A stretch of DNA of 64,000 nt from Orlajensenia flava (GTDB taxonomy: Bacteria; Actinomycetota; Actinomycetes; Actinomycetales; Microbacteriaceae). The translations under genes and the position numbers were made by a program. The stretch is from the NCBI RefSeq assembly GCF_004801905.1, contig NZ_SSSN01000009.1:1-64000 (forward strand). The letters are read 5' to 3'. Below the pieces are notes generated by a model. It worked only from the letters and a program-made list of their open reading frames with translations, ran no database searches and was not told the DNA's origin. Below, piece by piece: positions 32,970-42,307 of the stretch. Every line of letters begins with the position of its first letter. The first letter of the stretch is position 1.

Positions 32970-35537
32970 ATGAGCAACACGCGAACCGAATCCGAGTCGG
33001 CCGCAGAGGACCGCGCTCCCGCCGGGCGCCTGCGCAGCACGGCCGAGGCGATCGGCGGGTTCCTACGCCGCGTCCCGTTCGCGATCGGCCTCGCGGTGGT
33101 GCTCGTCATCACGGCGCTGGTGACCGGGACCTTCTTCGGCCCGGCCACAGCCGACACGCTCGCGTACTGGGCGGCCGGCGTCATCACCACCTTCGACCTC
33201 GGCCACTGGTGGAGCGCCTTCACCGCGTTGTTCGTGCCGGCCGATCCGTTCCAGCTGGTCGCGGGCGTCATCCTGTCCGTCGTGCTCCTCGGGGTTGCCG
33301 AACGACTGATGGGAACCGCCCGGGCGATCATCGCCTTCGTCGTGACCGGCGTGATCGGGCTCGCTGTCGGCGTGCTCATCCAGTGGCTCGGATCCAACGT
33401 CGGGGAGTGGTGGGCGACCTCGACAGCCGCCGACTCCACCCTCGACCCACTGACCGGCATCGTCGGCGCGCTCATCGCAGCCACCGCCTTCATGGGAGCA
33501 CTGTGGCGACGCCGAGTGCGCGTCGTCACGCTCGCCTTCATCCTCATCTTCGTGCTCTACGACGGCGACTCGTCCAACAGCTACCGCCTCATCGCGGCGA
33601 TCGCCGGTTACCTGCTCGGAGCCCTCCTCGCACGCAATGCCGCGCTGCTCAAGCCCAGCCGCGCCTCCCACCGCGAGCGCCGCACGCTCATCGCGACCAT
33701 CATCGCCGTCACGGCGATCGGTCCTGTCGTCGCACTCATCAACGGATCCGGGCTGACCCCGCTCGCCTCGGCCTCCTACCTGTACAAGGACGAACTGCCC
33801 GATCTGAGCGCGCTGATCGACAAGTGCAACGACTCCGGCGCCGCGATCACCGAGACCTGCCGTCAGCAGTTGGTGCTGGTCAACAACAACGGCTTCGGCA
33901 TGCTGGTCCTCTCCCTGCTGCCCGTCGCGCTGCTGCTCCTGGCCGGCTGGGGTCTGAACAACGGTCGCCGGTTCGCGATGTGGCTGGCCATCGGCGTCAA
34001 TCTCGCGATCCTCCTGTTCGCCCAGGCCTCGTTCGAGGTGAGCCAGGCGATCGCGGACCTGACCAGCAACGACCCCAGCGTGCTCGACCTCGGCGAGTTC
34101 CTTGTCTGGATCATCGCCGGCGGCCTGTTGCCGCTCGGGTTGATCATCCTCCTGCTGCTGAACCGCCGGGAGTTCGCCATCCGTTCTCCGCGCCGGGCGC
34201 TCGGACGCTTCTGGCTGACGGTGGGCATCGCCTTCGTCGCGCTCGCAGCCGTGTACTTCGTGGTCGCCCTCCTGAACATCACGAGCTATTACCCGGTCGC
34301 AACGGTCTGGGACATCGTTATCGACACCGGCAAACGATTCGTGCCTGCGCACTTCGTGAGCGCGTCGGGCACCGTCATCATCACCGACAACGGTTTCGCC
34401 TTCATCGTCCACCAGATCGTCGGCATCCTGTTCTGGATCGTGTTCATCGTCGCGGCCGTCATCCTCATGCAGAAGTCGCGATCGCGCGCCACCCCCGAGG
34501 ACGCGTCGCGCATCCGCGAGCTCATCCGTCGCGACGGGGGCGGAACGCTCGGCTTCATGGCGACGTGGCCCGGCAACCTGTACTGGTTCGCCCCCGACGA
34601 TCGCGGAGCCGTCGCCTATCGGGTCATCAACGACATCGCCATCACCCTGTCCGACCCGATCTGCAGCGATGCGGATGCCGAGGACGTCATCCGCGGCTTC
34701 GTCGCGTTCTGCGACGCCAACAGCTGGACGCCCGTGTTCTACAGCGTGCATCCGCAGTACCTGCCGGTCTTCGAGTCGTTGGGCTGGCTGCACATGTCGG
34801 TCGGCGAGGAGACCCTGGTGCATACCAAGGGTCTGGAGCTGGCCGGAAAGCCGTGGCAGAAGGTGCGCCAGGCCCTCAACCGCGGCATCAAGGAGGGCAT
34901 GACGACGGTCTGGACGACGTGGGACGAGCTGCCGCTGTCGACGGTCGCCCAGATCAACGCGATCTCCGAGGAGTGGGTGGCCGAGAAGGAACTGCCCGAG
35001 ATGGGGTTCACTCTCGGAGGCATGGAGGAGCTCAAGGACCCTGAGGTCAAGCTCATGCTCGCCGTCGATCCCGATGGACGGATGCAGGCCGTCACGAGCT
35101 GGCTGCCGGTGTACCGCGACGGAGTGCCCATCGGCTGGACCATCGACTTCATGAGGCGCACCGACGAGTCGATGAACGGCATCATGGAGTTCCTCATCGC
35201 ATCGGCAGCGCTCCACATGAAGGAGAGCGGCGCCGAGGTGCTCAGCCTCAGCGGTGCCCCGCTGGCCACCAAGCCGCTCGCAGCCGGGCAGAGTGCGCCG
35301 CCGCCCACCGTGATGACGCGCCTCAGCGAGTTCCTCGCCAACACGCTGGAACCCGCATACGGCTTCTCCTCGCTGTTCCGCTTCAAGGCCAAGTTCAATC
35401 CCGATTACGAGACCATATCGATGGCCTACCCCGACCCGATCGAGCTGCCGACCATCGGCATGGCCATCGGCAAGGCGTACCTTCCGCAGGTCAGTCCGAA
35501 GGAAGCCGTCGCGCTCGTGAGAACCCTGACGAAGTAG
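32970..35537 (+). CDS. MprF-like lipid aminoacyltransferase (DUF2156)
   Basis: An 855-aa membrane protein. The first 520 residues contain about ten or more membrane segments: a rhomboid-like N-terminal part (VVLVITALVTGTFFG to GYLLGALLA) and a second bundle after residue 240. The cytoplasmic C-terminal domain (about 510-855) is DUF2156 with a GNAT-like fold: GTLGFMATWPGNLYWFAPDD, GWLHMSVGEETLVHT, PWQKVRQALNRG. MprF proteins transfer Lys or Ala from tRNA to phosphatidylglycerol and reduce sensitivity to cationic peptides. The amino acid used is not readable. I chose ATG 32970 over the in-frame ATG 24 bases upstream. Confidence 0.82.
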   Translation: MSNTRTESESAAEDRAPAGRLRSTAEAIGGFLRRVPFAIGLAVVLVITALVTGTFFGPATADTLAYWAAGVITTFDLGHWWSAFTALFVPADPFQLVAGVILSVVLLGVAERLMGTARAIIAFVVTGVIGLAVGVLIQWLGSNVGEWWATSTAADSTLDPLTGIVGALIAATAFMGALWRRRVRVVTLAFILIFVLYDGDSSNSYRLIAAIAGYLLGALLARNAALLKPSRASHRERRTLIATIIAVTAIGPVVALINGSGLTPLASASYLYKDELPDLSALIDKCNDSGAAITETCRQQLVLVNNNGFGMLVLSLLPVALLLLAGWGLNNGRRFAMWLAIGVNLAILLFAQASFEVSQAIADLTSNDPSVLDLGEFLVWIIAGGLLPLGLIILLLLNRREFAIRSPRRALGRFWLTVGIAFVALAAVYFVVALLNITSYYPVATVWDIVIDTGKRFVPAHFVSASGTVIITDNGFAFIVHQIVGILFWIVFIVAAVILMQKSRSRATPEDASRIRELIRRDGGGTLGFMATWPGNLYWFAPDDRGAVAYRVINDIAITLSDPICSDADAEDVIRGFVAFCDANSWTPVFYSVHPQYLPVFESLGWLHMSVGEETLVHTKGLELAGKPWQKVRQALNRGIKEGMTTVWTTWDELPLSTVAQINAISEEWVAEKELPEMGFTLGGMEELKDPEVKLMLAVDPDGRMQAVTSWLPVYRDGVPIGWTIDFMRRTDESMNGIMEFLIASAALHMKESGAEVLSLSGAPLATKPLAAGQSAPPPTVMTRLSEFLANTLEPAYGFSSLFRFKAKFNPDYETISMAYPDPIELPTIGMAIGKAYLPQVSPKEAVALVRTLTK

Positions 35538-35628
35538 GAGAGGCGGATGGGAAGCCGTCACGACGAGGCGACCACGCACGGCTTACGATGGCAGGACGAC
35601 CGCACACCCGATCAGAATCGCGGAAGCA

Positions 35629-36882
35629 ATGCCCGAGACGCGCACGACCACCGTGCGTGACCTGCGTCGCAGCAACCAGTCACGCACCCTGTGGGAGCTC
35701 TACCTGCACGGGCCGTTGACCTACCAGGAACTCGCGACGGCCGCCGGAGTGAGCATCGCCACGGTCAGCAACGTGATGGGCCACCTGCTGCGACAGGGCG
35801 CCGTGCTCGAAGTCGGTGTCGAAGACTCCAACGGAGGGCGGCCCCGCGGGCTCTTCCACATCAACCCCGCCTACGGCCACGTGATCGGCGTGGATGTCGG
35901 CGAGACGGCGATCATGGTGGAGCTGTTCGACCTGCGGATGCGGGCGCTCGCGTCGCACCGCTCGGTGACCACGCACACACGGCTCGAACCGGCTGAGGTC
36001 GTCGACCAGGTCGTGGAGGGGATCGAGGCCGTGCTCGAGCAGTCCGGGCGGTCCGAGAGCGAGATCCTCGGCGTGGGCGTCGGCGTTCCGGGTCTGGTGG
36101 AGCACTCCGTCGCCGGCGAGGCCGTGGTCTTCGACCAGAGCATCGGCTGGGGAACCGTGGCGATCGAGCGGATGCTGCGGGAACGGACATCCCTTCCACT
36201 CTCCGTCGACAACGGTGCCAACACGCTCGGTCAGGCTGAGCGCTGGTTCGGTGCGGCCCGGGGCAACGCGAGCTCGATCATCGTGCTGCTCGGCGCCGGC
36301 GTGGGGGCGAGCATCGTCTCCGGGCCGCCCAAGCACGACGAGACGGCATCGCTGCCAGCCGAGTTCGGCCACACCACCGTGGTAGCGGGGGGCCGACCCT
36401 GCGTGTGCGGCGCGCTCGGGTGCCTCGAGGCCTACGCGGGCGCCGATGCGATGGTCGCCCGCTACGACGAGCTGAACGCCCGGCGTCAGGCCGCGAATCC
36501 CCGCGAGGTGGAGGATCGGCTCGTGGCCATCCTCTCCGCGGGGCCGGAGGACGCCCATGCGGCGCAGGTGATCGACGAGCTCTACCGTTACCTCGGCGTC
36601 GGCCTCGGCAATCTGGTCAACCTGTTCACGCCCGACCGCATCGTGATCGGCGGATGGGTCGGTCACGCGCTCGGCGCACCTGCCCTCGACCGATTGCGCG
36701 GAGAGATCGCCTCCAACGCGCTGCATCGCCCCATGTCCCGGCTCGAGCTCGCGCCGGCACAACTCGGAACGGATGCGGTGGCCATGGGCGCCGCCACGCT
36801 CCCCGTCGCGAGCTTCCTCCGCTCGGGTGGGGAGTCGGAGGAGTCGGCGACTCCCCGCCGCCGGTTGACGGCAGCAGAGTAG
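35629..36882 (+). CDS. ROK-family transcriptional regulator
   Basis: A 417-aa protein with an N-terminal winged helix (LTYQELATAAGVSIATVSNV) and a ROK sugar-kinase-like domain. The ROK zinc site is complete: GHTTVVAGGRPCVCGALGCL with three Cys and one His. The nucleotide-binding loop VIGVDVGETAIMVELFDL is present as well. Proteins of this build are sugar-responsive repressors (NagC/XylR type). It is directly upstream of the secreted glycan island, 218 bases before its first gene, and a dyad covers the island's -35 box, so it is the prime candidate regulator. Confidence 0.88.
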   Translation: MPETRTTTVRDLRRSNQSRTLWELYLHGPLTYQELATAAGVSIATVSNVMGHLLRQGAVLEVGVEDSNGGRPRGLFHINPAYGHVIGVDVGETAIMVELFDLRMRALASHRSVTTHTRLEPAEVVDQVVEGIEAVLEQSGRSESEILGVGVGVPGLVEHSVAGEAVVFDQSIGWGTVAIERMLRERTSLPLSVDNGANTLGQAERWFGAARGNASSIIVLLGAGVGASIVSGPPKHDETASLPAEFGHTTVVAGGRPCVCGALGCLEAYAGADAMVARYDELNARRQAANPREVEDRLVAILSAGPEDAHAAQVIDELYRYLGVGLGNLVNLFTPDRIVIGGWVGHALGAPALDRLRGEIASNALHRPMSRLELAPAQLGTDAVAMGAATLPVASFLRSGGESEESATPRRRLTAAE

Positions 36883-36967
36883 GTCTTCGTCCCCCTCGCT
36901 CGTCGGGTGGGGTACACGGTGGAGCCGTGACCGTACTGTCCGGTCGGTATCGAGATTTCATCACGTC

Positions 36968-37000
36968 CCCCTTGTAGGGGTGCTTTCTTCACGCTATGTT
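36968..37000 (+). promoter_or_regulatory. Promoter of the secreted-protein island with overlapping dyad
   Basis: TTGTAG (36972-36977), 17 bases, TATGTT (36995-37000) form a plausible promoter about 95 bases upstream of the ATG at 37101. The -35 box lies inside the perfect dyad CCCCT-TGT-AGGGG (36968-36980), so a bound repressor would exclude RNA polymerase. Confidence 0.55.
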
Positions 37001-37100
37001 CTAAGTCGTTACGAAAAGCGTCACCGTCGACGTCGGATCTCTTCGACCCGGTCGAACGTGGCGCATCAGCGCTCCACTACCAAAGTCGATAGGTCAGCCG

Positions 37101-39803
37101 ATGAGCATCAGCAGTAGTCCCCTTTCCGATTCCGGCGGATCTCCGCTCGGCCGGCGCATGCGAAGGGGAGTGATCATCCTCTTGGCTGCGGCCCTGGCCT
37201 TGACCGGGGTTTCTGTAGCTCAGGCTGGCCCGGCTCATGCGGCCGACACCCTGCTCTCACAAGGCAAGAAGGCGACAGCCAAGAGCATCGAAGGCGCCGG
37301 CACTCCCGCATCGGCCGCCGTGGACGGAGACGCGGGCACGCGATGGTCCAGCGAGCGTTCCGACCCGCAGTGGCTCGAAGTCGACCTCGGCGCGGTCTCG
37401 ACGATCAGCAAGGTCACTCTCAACTGGGAGAGCGCCTACGCCACCGGCTTCGAGATCCAGACCTCCGATGACGAGTCCACGTGGACTCCGATCTACTCGA
37501 CGACGACCGGGCCGGGCGGGGTACAGAACCTCACTGTCAGCGGCTCGGGCCGCTACGTCCGCATGTACGGAACGCAGCGCGCCAACGGCTACGGCTACTC
37601 CCTCTGGGAGTTCCAGGTGTTCGGCACCGCCGGAACGGGCGGCGGAACCGGTGGTGGTACCGGCGGTGGTACCGGCGGAACCTGCGAAACGAGCAACGCC
37701 GCCCTCAACCAGCCGGCGAGGGCATCCAGCGAGGAGAACGGCGGCACGCCGGCCTCGGCAGCCGTTGACGGCAACGCCGGCAGCCGGTGGTCGAGCGCGG
37801 CATCCGACCCGCAGTGGCTGCAGGTGGACCTCGGTGCCCGCACCGCCGTCTGCTCGGTGACGATCGCCTGGGAGACCGCATACGCGAAGGCCTTCGACAT
37901 CCAGATCTCCGACACCGGAACCGGCGGATGGACGCCCCTGTACTCGACCACGAACGGAACGGGCGGTACGCAGACCCTCACCGTCAACGGCACCGGACGT
38001 TACCTGCGCGTCAACGGTACGCAGCGCGCCACCCCGTGGGGCTACTCGATCTACGAGCTGACAGTGAACGGAACGGGCGGCAACGGCAACGGAGGCGGCG
38101 GAAGCACGGGCGGCGGAACGGGAACGGGCACACCCCTGCCCACCTCTGACACCCCCGACTTCGGCGCCAACGTGGCGATCTTCGACCCGTCCATGCCAGC
38201 GAGCACCATTCAGACGAAGCTCGACAGCGTCTTCAACGCTCAGAAGGTCAACCAGTTCGGGTCGGAGCGCGACGCTCTGCTGTTCAAGCCGGGAACCTAC
38301 AACGGCGTGTACGCGAACATCGGCTACTACACGTCGATCGCCGGCCTCGGCCAGAACCCCGACGACGTCGCCATCAACGGCGCCGTGACGGTCGACGCGT
38401 TCGACGGAACCGGAAACGCCACGCAGAACTTCTGGCGTTCGGCCGAGAACTTCGCGCTCACCCCGGTGGGCGGCAGCGAGCGCTGGGCGGTGTCGCAAGC
38501 GGCTCCGTTCCGTCGTGTGCACGTCAAGGGAGACCTCGAACTGCAGCCGGCGAGCGGTGGCTGGTCCTCCGGCGGCTACATCTCGGACACCAAGGTAGAC
38601 GGCACCGTGTCGTCGGGCTCGCAGCAGCAGTGGTACTCCAAGGATTCGACCATCAAGGGCTGGGTCGGCGGCGTGTGGAACATGGTGTTCTCGGGAGTGA
38701 ACGGAGCCCCGGCGCAGAGTTTCCCCAAGCCTCCCTACACGGTGCTCGGTTCGACGCCCGTCTCTCGTGACGTGCCCTACCTCTACCTCGACGGCAGCGG
38801 CAAGTACCGGGTCTTCCTCCCCTCCCAGCGCACCGGCGCGAGCGGGGCGAGCTGGGCGGGTGGACCCACCCCCGGCACCTCGGTCTCGATGAACACGTTC
38901 TACGTCGCCAAGCCGGGCGACAGCGCGACCAAGCTCAACCAGGCGCTGGCACAGGGACTCAACCTGTTCTTCACCCCGGGGGTCTACCACCTGAGTGAGA
39001 CGCTCAACGTGACCAAGGCCGGCACGGTCGTGCTGGGCATCGGACTGCCGACGCTCATCCCCGACAACGGGGTGAACGCCATGAAGGTGGCGGATGTCGA
39101 CGGCGTGCGCGTCAAGGGCATCCTGTTCGATGCCGGCACCGTCAACTCGGCTGCGCTGCTCACGGTGGGAACCGCGGGCAACACGACCAGCCACGCTGGC
39201 GACCCGGTATCCATCCAGGACGTGTTCTTCCGTATCGGCGGAGCGGCGGTCGGCAAGGCCACCTCGAGCCTGGTCGTGAACAGCAGCAACACGCTGGTCG
39301 ACCACATCTGGGCCTGGCGCGCCGACCACGGCGTCGACGGAGTCGGATGGAACGTCAACACGGCCGACAACGGACTCACCGTGAACGGCGACAACGTGCT
39401 GGCAACCGGACTGTTCGTGGAGCATTACCAGAAGTACGAGGTGCTCTGGAACGGCCAGAACGGCAAGACCATCTTCTTCCAGAACGAGATGCCCTACGAC
39501 GTGCCCAACCAGGCGGCGTGGAAGAGCACCCCGAACACGAACGGCTACGCGGCTTACAAGGTCGCCGACTCCGTCACCACCCACGAGGCGTGGGGGCTCG
39601 GCAGCTATGCCTACTTCGCCTCCGACCCGACCGTGGACTCCGCCCGCGCCTTCGAAGTTCCGGAAAGCGCTTCGGGAGTCAAGTTCCACGACCTGTTGAC
39701 CATCTCGCTCGGCAACAACGGCACGATCAGCCACGTGATCAACAACGTGGGAGACGTCACGCCTTCCAACACCACCACCTCGACGGTGACCAGCTTCCAC
39801 TAA
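37101..39803 (+). CDS. Secreted double-discoidin beta-helix protein
   Basis: A 900-aa exported protein. A long signal peptide ends near residue 47 (VIILLAAALALTGVSVAQAG). Two F5/8 type C (discoidin, CBM32-like) domains follow at about 50-176 and 197-328, each with a DGNAGSRWSS-like motif and the ending GYSLWEFQVF or GYSIYELTV; Gly/Thr linkers separate them. Residues about 350-900 are a family with a parallel-beta-helix pattern (LLFKPGTYNGVY, LNLFFTPGVYHLSETLNV, SNTLVDHIWAWRADHG, TIFFQNEMPYDVPNQAAW). Relatives are often labelled adenylyl cyclase, which nothing here supports. I expect a polysaccharide-active enzyme; no characterised family is recognised. First gene of the island. Confidence 0.8.
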   Translation: MSISSSPLSDSGGSPLGRRMRRGVIILLAAALALTGVSVAQAGPAHAADTLLSQGKKATAKSIEGAGTPASAAVDGDAGTRWSSERSDPQWLEVDLGAVSTISKVTLNWESAYATGFEIQTSDDESTWTPIYSTTTGPGGVQNLTVSGSGRYVRMYGTQRANGYGYSLWEFQVFGTAGTGGGTGGGTGGGTGGTCETSNAALNQPARASSEENGGTPASAAVDGNAGSRWSSAASDPQWLQVDLGARTAVCSVTIAWETAYAKAFDIQISDTGTGGWTPLYSTTNGTGGTQTLTVNGTGRYLRVNGTQRATPWGYSIYELTVNGTGGNGNGGGGSTGGGTGTGTPLPTSDTPDFGANVAIFDPSMPASTIQTKLDSVFNAQKVNQFGSERDALLFKPGTYNGVYANIGYYTSIAGLGQNPDDVAINGAVTVDAFDGTGNATQNFWRSAENFALTPVGGSERWAVSQAAPFRRVHVKGDLELQPASGGWSSGGYISDTKVDGTVSSGSQQQWYSKDSTIKGWVGGVWNMVFSGVNGAPAQSFPKPPYTVLGSTPVSRDVPYLYLDGSGKYRVFLPSQRTGASGASWAGGPTPGTSVSMNTFYVAKPGDSATKLNQALAQGLNLFFTPGVYHLSETLNVTKAGTVVLGIGLPTLIPDNGVNAMKVADVDGVRVKGILFDAGTVNSAALLTVGTAGNTTSHAGDPVSIQDVFFRIGGAAVGKATSSLVVNSSNTLVDHIWAWRADHGVDGVGWNVNTADNGLTVNGDNVLATGLFVEHYQKYEVLWNGQNGKTIFFQNEMPYDVPNQAAWKSTPNTNGYAAYKVADSVTTHEAWGLGSYAYFASDPTVDSARAFEVPESASGVKFHDLLTISLGNNGTISHVINNVGDVTPSNTTTSTVTSFH

Positions 39804-39817
39804 GGAAGCTTCCACCT

Positions 39818-39849
39818 GGAGGGCCGGGGCGTCCCCGTCCCGGCCCTCC
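39818..39849 (+). terminator. Rho-independent terminator after the beta-helix gene
   Basis: GGAGGGCCGGG (39818-39828) pairs perfectly with CCCGGCCCTCC (39839-39849); a short CTTTTC tail follows. Genes of the island are therefore at least partly transcribed separately. Confidence 0.8.
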
Positions 39850-39939
39850 ATCCGCTTTTCCGGCACCACCGTTTTTTCAGCAACACCGCGAACAGGCAAC
39901 GCGTCGCGCTGCCCGCATGAGACACACCAGGAGGAATTC

Positions 39940-42210
39940 GTGAATCCAACCCCATCCGTCGCGACCGGCCCGGCGAGGAGGTGGCGCCGCTCGAAGCGAG
40001 AGGTCGCCATGCTCGCCGTCGCCGTCGCCCTCGCCCTCACCGGGGCAGCGCTGGTGCCGTCCGGCATCGCCAACGCCGCCGACACCGTTCTGCTCTCGCA
40101 GGGCAAGCCGGCCACGGCGTCCAGCGTCGAGAACAAGGACTACACGCCGGCGGCCAACGCCGTAGACGGCAACACCGGCACCCGCTGGTCGAGCGAACGC
40201 TCCGACCCGCAGTGGCTTCAGGTCGACCTCGGCCAGACTTCCACAATCAACCGCGTGGAGTTGACGTGGGAGGCCGCCTACGCCACCTCCTACGAGATTC
40301 AGGTCTCAGACTCGGGCACCGGCGGGTGGAAGCCGATCTACTCGACAACCACGGGTCCCGGCGGCAACGAGACGCTCTCCGTCTCCGGCACGGGCCGCTA
40401 CGTGCGCATGTACGGAACAGTGCGCGCCAACGGCTACGGATACTCGCTGTGGGAGTTCAAGGTGTTCGGCTCAGCCGGCTCGACCAACCCTCCCACCGAT
40501 CCGCCGACCGACCCTCCCACCGATCCTCCGACAGACCCCGGTTCGGTCAACCCCGGCTACCCCAACCAGCCCGGCCCGTTCACTCAGGCCAGCGTGGTGA
40601 AGGTCACCGGAGGAAACGGCAACTGGAAGCTGCAGGTCGACGGCAAGCCCTACACCGTGAAGGGCTGGACCTGGGGTCCGTCAGCCGCTCAGGCCGACAC
40701 CTACATGCCGGGCCTGGTCGCCGAGGGCGCCAACACCATCCGCACCTGGGGCACGGGCACTGACACCAAGACGCTGCTCGACTCTGCCGCAACTCACGGC
40801 ATCCGCGTGATCAACGGCTTCTGGCTGGCACCAGGCGGCGGCCCCGGCAGCGGAGGCTGCATTGACTACACGAGCGACTCGAAGTACAAGTCCGACCAGA
40901 AGGCCGACATCCTCAACTGGGTGAACACCTACAAGTCGAACCCGGGCGTTCTGATGTGGAACGTGGGCAACGAGTCGATTCTCGGTCTGCAGAACTGCTA
41001 CTCGGGTCAGAAGCTGGAAGACGTTCGCAACGCCTACGCCGCCTTCGTCAACGAGGTCGCGGTCGCCATCCACGGCGTCGACGCCAACCACCCGGTCACC
41101 TCGACGGATGCCTGGACCGGCGCCTGGCCCTACTTGAAGCGCAACGCTCCGGCACTGGACCTGCTCGCCGTCAACTCCTACGGCGACGTCTGCAACATCA
41201 AGAAGACCTGGATCGACGGCGGCTACAACAAGCCGTACATCGTGACGGAGGGTGGAGCAGCCGGCGAGTGGGAGACCCCGAACGACGCCAACGGCGTGCC
41301 GACCGAGCCGACCGAGTCTCAGAAGGCTGCGGCGCTGGTCAACTCGTGGAAGTGCATCATCGACCACACCGGAGTCGGACTCGGAGCGACGTTCTTCCAC
41401 TACGGCACTGAGGGCGACTTCGGCGGCGTGTGGTTCAACGTGATCCCCGGCGGCAACAAGCGTCCCGGCTACTACTCGATCGGCAAGGCGTGGGGCGCAT
41501 CCTTCGCCAACACGGCACCGACCATCTCGTCCATGACGGTCACGCAGAACGTGGCTGCCGGCGCGAGCATGACGGTGAGCCTCAAGGCGACCGACCCCGA
41601 CGGCGATGCCATCAAGTACGTGCCGTTCTTCAACAGCAAGTACATCGACGGCGCCGACGGTCTGCTCTTCCAGGACGGCCCCCAGCCGACCCCGGGCACC
41701 TTCCAGCTGACCGCTCCGCAGACGCTCGGTGTGTGGAAGGCCTACGTGTGGGCTGAGGACGGCAAGGGCAACGTGAGCGTCGAGTCCCGATCGTTCCGCG
41801 TCGTGGCTCCCCCGGTGGCCGGCACGAACATCGCCAAGGGAAAGCCGGCATCGGCATCCTCCTTCCAGACCACGGTCGACAACTTCACGCCCGGTCAGGC
41901 CTTCGACGGAAACGCGGCAACGCGCTGGTCGAGCGACTGGAGTGACGCGCAGTACTTGCAGGTCGACCTCGGTTCCGTGCAGTCCTTCAACCACGTGCAG
42001 TTGCTCTGGGAGAAGGCCTACGGCAAGGCGTACACGGTGAAGACGTCGAACGACGGCGTTGTCTGGACGACGGTCAAGACCGTCACCGATGGTGACGGCG
42101 GAGTCGACGACTTCGCCGTCTCCGGCTCGGGTCGCTACGTGCGTCTCGACCTCAGTCAGCGGGGAAGCCCCTGGGGCTACTCGCTTTACGAGTTCGGCGT
42201 CTACCAGTAG
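39940..42210 (+). CDS. Secreted glycoside hydrolase (clan GH-A type) between two discoidin domains
   Basis: A 756-aa exported protein. After the signal peptide (to about residue 47) come a discoidin domain (48-178), a PTDP-repeat linker (184-201), a TIM-barrel hydrolase (about 218-520), an Ig/cadherin-like segment (525-625) and a second discoidin domain (628-756). The barrel carries WNVGNES with acid/base Glu345 and IVTEGG with nucleophile Glu437, the clan GH-A arrangement of retaining enzymes. It opens like GH2/GH5/GH72-type barrels (GKPYTVKGWTWGPS). The first discoidin domain is close in DNA and protein sequence to that of the preceding gene. Substrate is unknown; beta-glucan is my guess. 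Confidence 0.85.
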   Translation: MNPTPSVATGPARRWRRSKREVAMLAVAVALALTGAALVPSGIANAADTVLLSQGKPATASSVENKDYTPAANAVDGNTGTRWSSERSDPQWLQVDLGQTSTINRVELTWEAAYATSYEIQVSDSGTGGWKPIYSTTTGPGGNETLSVSGTGRYVRMYGTVRANGYGYSLWEFKVFGSAGSTNPPTDPPTDPPTDPPTDPGSVNPGYPNQPGPFTQASVVKVTGGNGNWKLQVDGKPYTVKGWTWGPSAAQADTYMPGLVAEGANTIRTWGTGTDTKTLLDSAATHGIRVINGFWLAPGGGPGSGGCIDYTSDSKYKSDQKADILNWVNTYKSNPGVLMWNVGNESILGLQNCYSGQKLEDVRNAYAAFVNEVAVAIHGVDANHPVTSTDAWTGAWPYLKRNAPALDLLAVNSYGDVCNIKKTWIDGGYNKPYIVTEGGAAGEWETPNDANGVPTEPTESQKAAALVNSWKCIIDHTGVGLGATFFHYGTEGDFGGVWFNVIPGGNKRPGYYSIGKAWGASFANTAPTISSMTVTQNVAAGASMTVSLKATDPDGDAIKYVPFFNSKYIDGADGLLFQDGPQPTPGTFQLTAPQTLGVWKAYVWAEDGKGNVSVESRSFRVVAPPVAGTNIAKGKPASASSFQTTVDNFTPGQAFDGNAATRWSSDWSDAQYLQVDLGSVQSFNHVQLLWEKAYGKAYTVKTSNDGVVWTTVKTVTDGDGGVDDFAVSGSGRYVRLDLSQRGSPWGYSLYEFGVYQ

Positions 42211-42242
42211 TCGAACGACGGCCACTCGGCCACATCGTCCCC

Positions 42243-42267
42243 GGGGCGGGCTGCAACCGCCCGCCCC
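42243..42267 (+). terminator. Terminator-like hairpin after the GH gene
   Basis: GGGGCGGGC (42243-42251) pairs with GCCCGCCCC (42259-42267) around a 7-base loop, 33 bases after the stop codon. No T-run. Confidence 0.65.
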
Positions 42268-42307
42268 TGGGATTCCAGGGAAACCTCCATCAGAAGGAGA
42301 ACATGAA

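Noticed and set aside
33063-35579. Open frame of 838 codons on the minus strand
   Set aside because: Antisense to the MprF-like gene whose membrane segments and DUF2156 domain are clear; product is His/Asp/Arg-rich noise.
37101-39803. Adenylyl cyclase annotation used for relatives of the beta-helix protein
   Set aside because: No cyclase catalytic residues or fold signs; exported and attached to carbohydrate-binding-type domains.
37257-40136. Open frame of 959 codons on the minus strand across two secreted-protein genes
   Set aside because: It mirrors codon bias of the plus-strand genes, has no ribosome site or recognisable product, and the opposite frames carry signal peptides and known domains.
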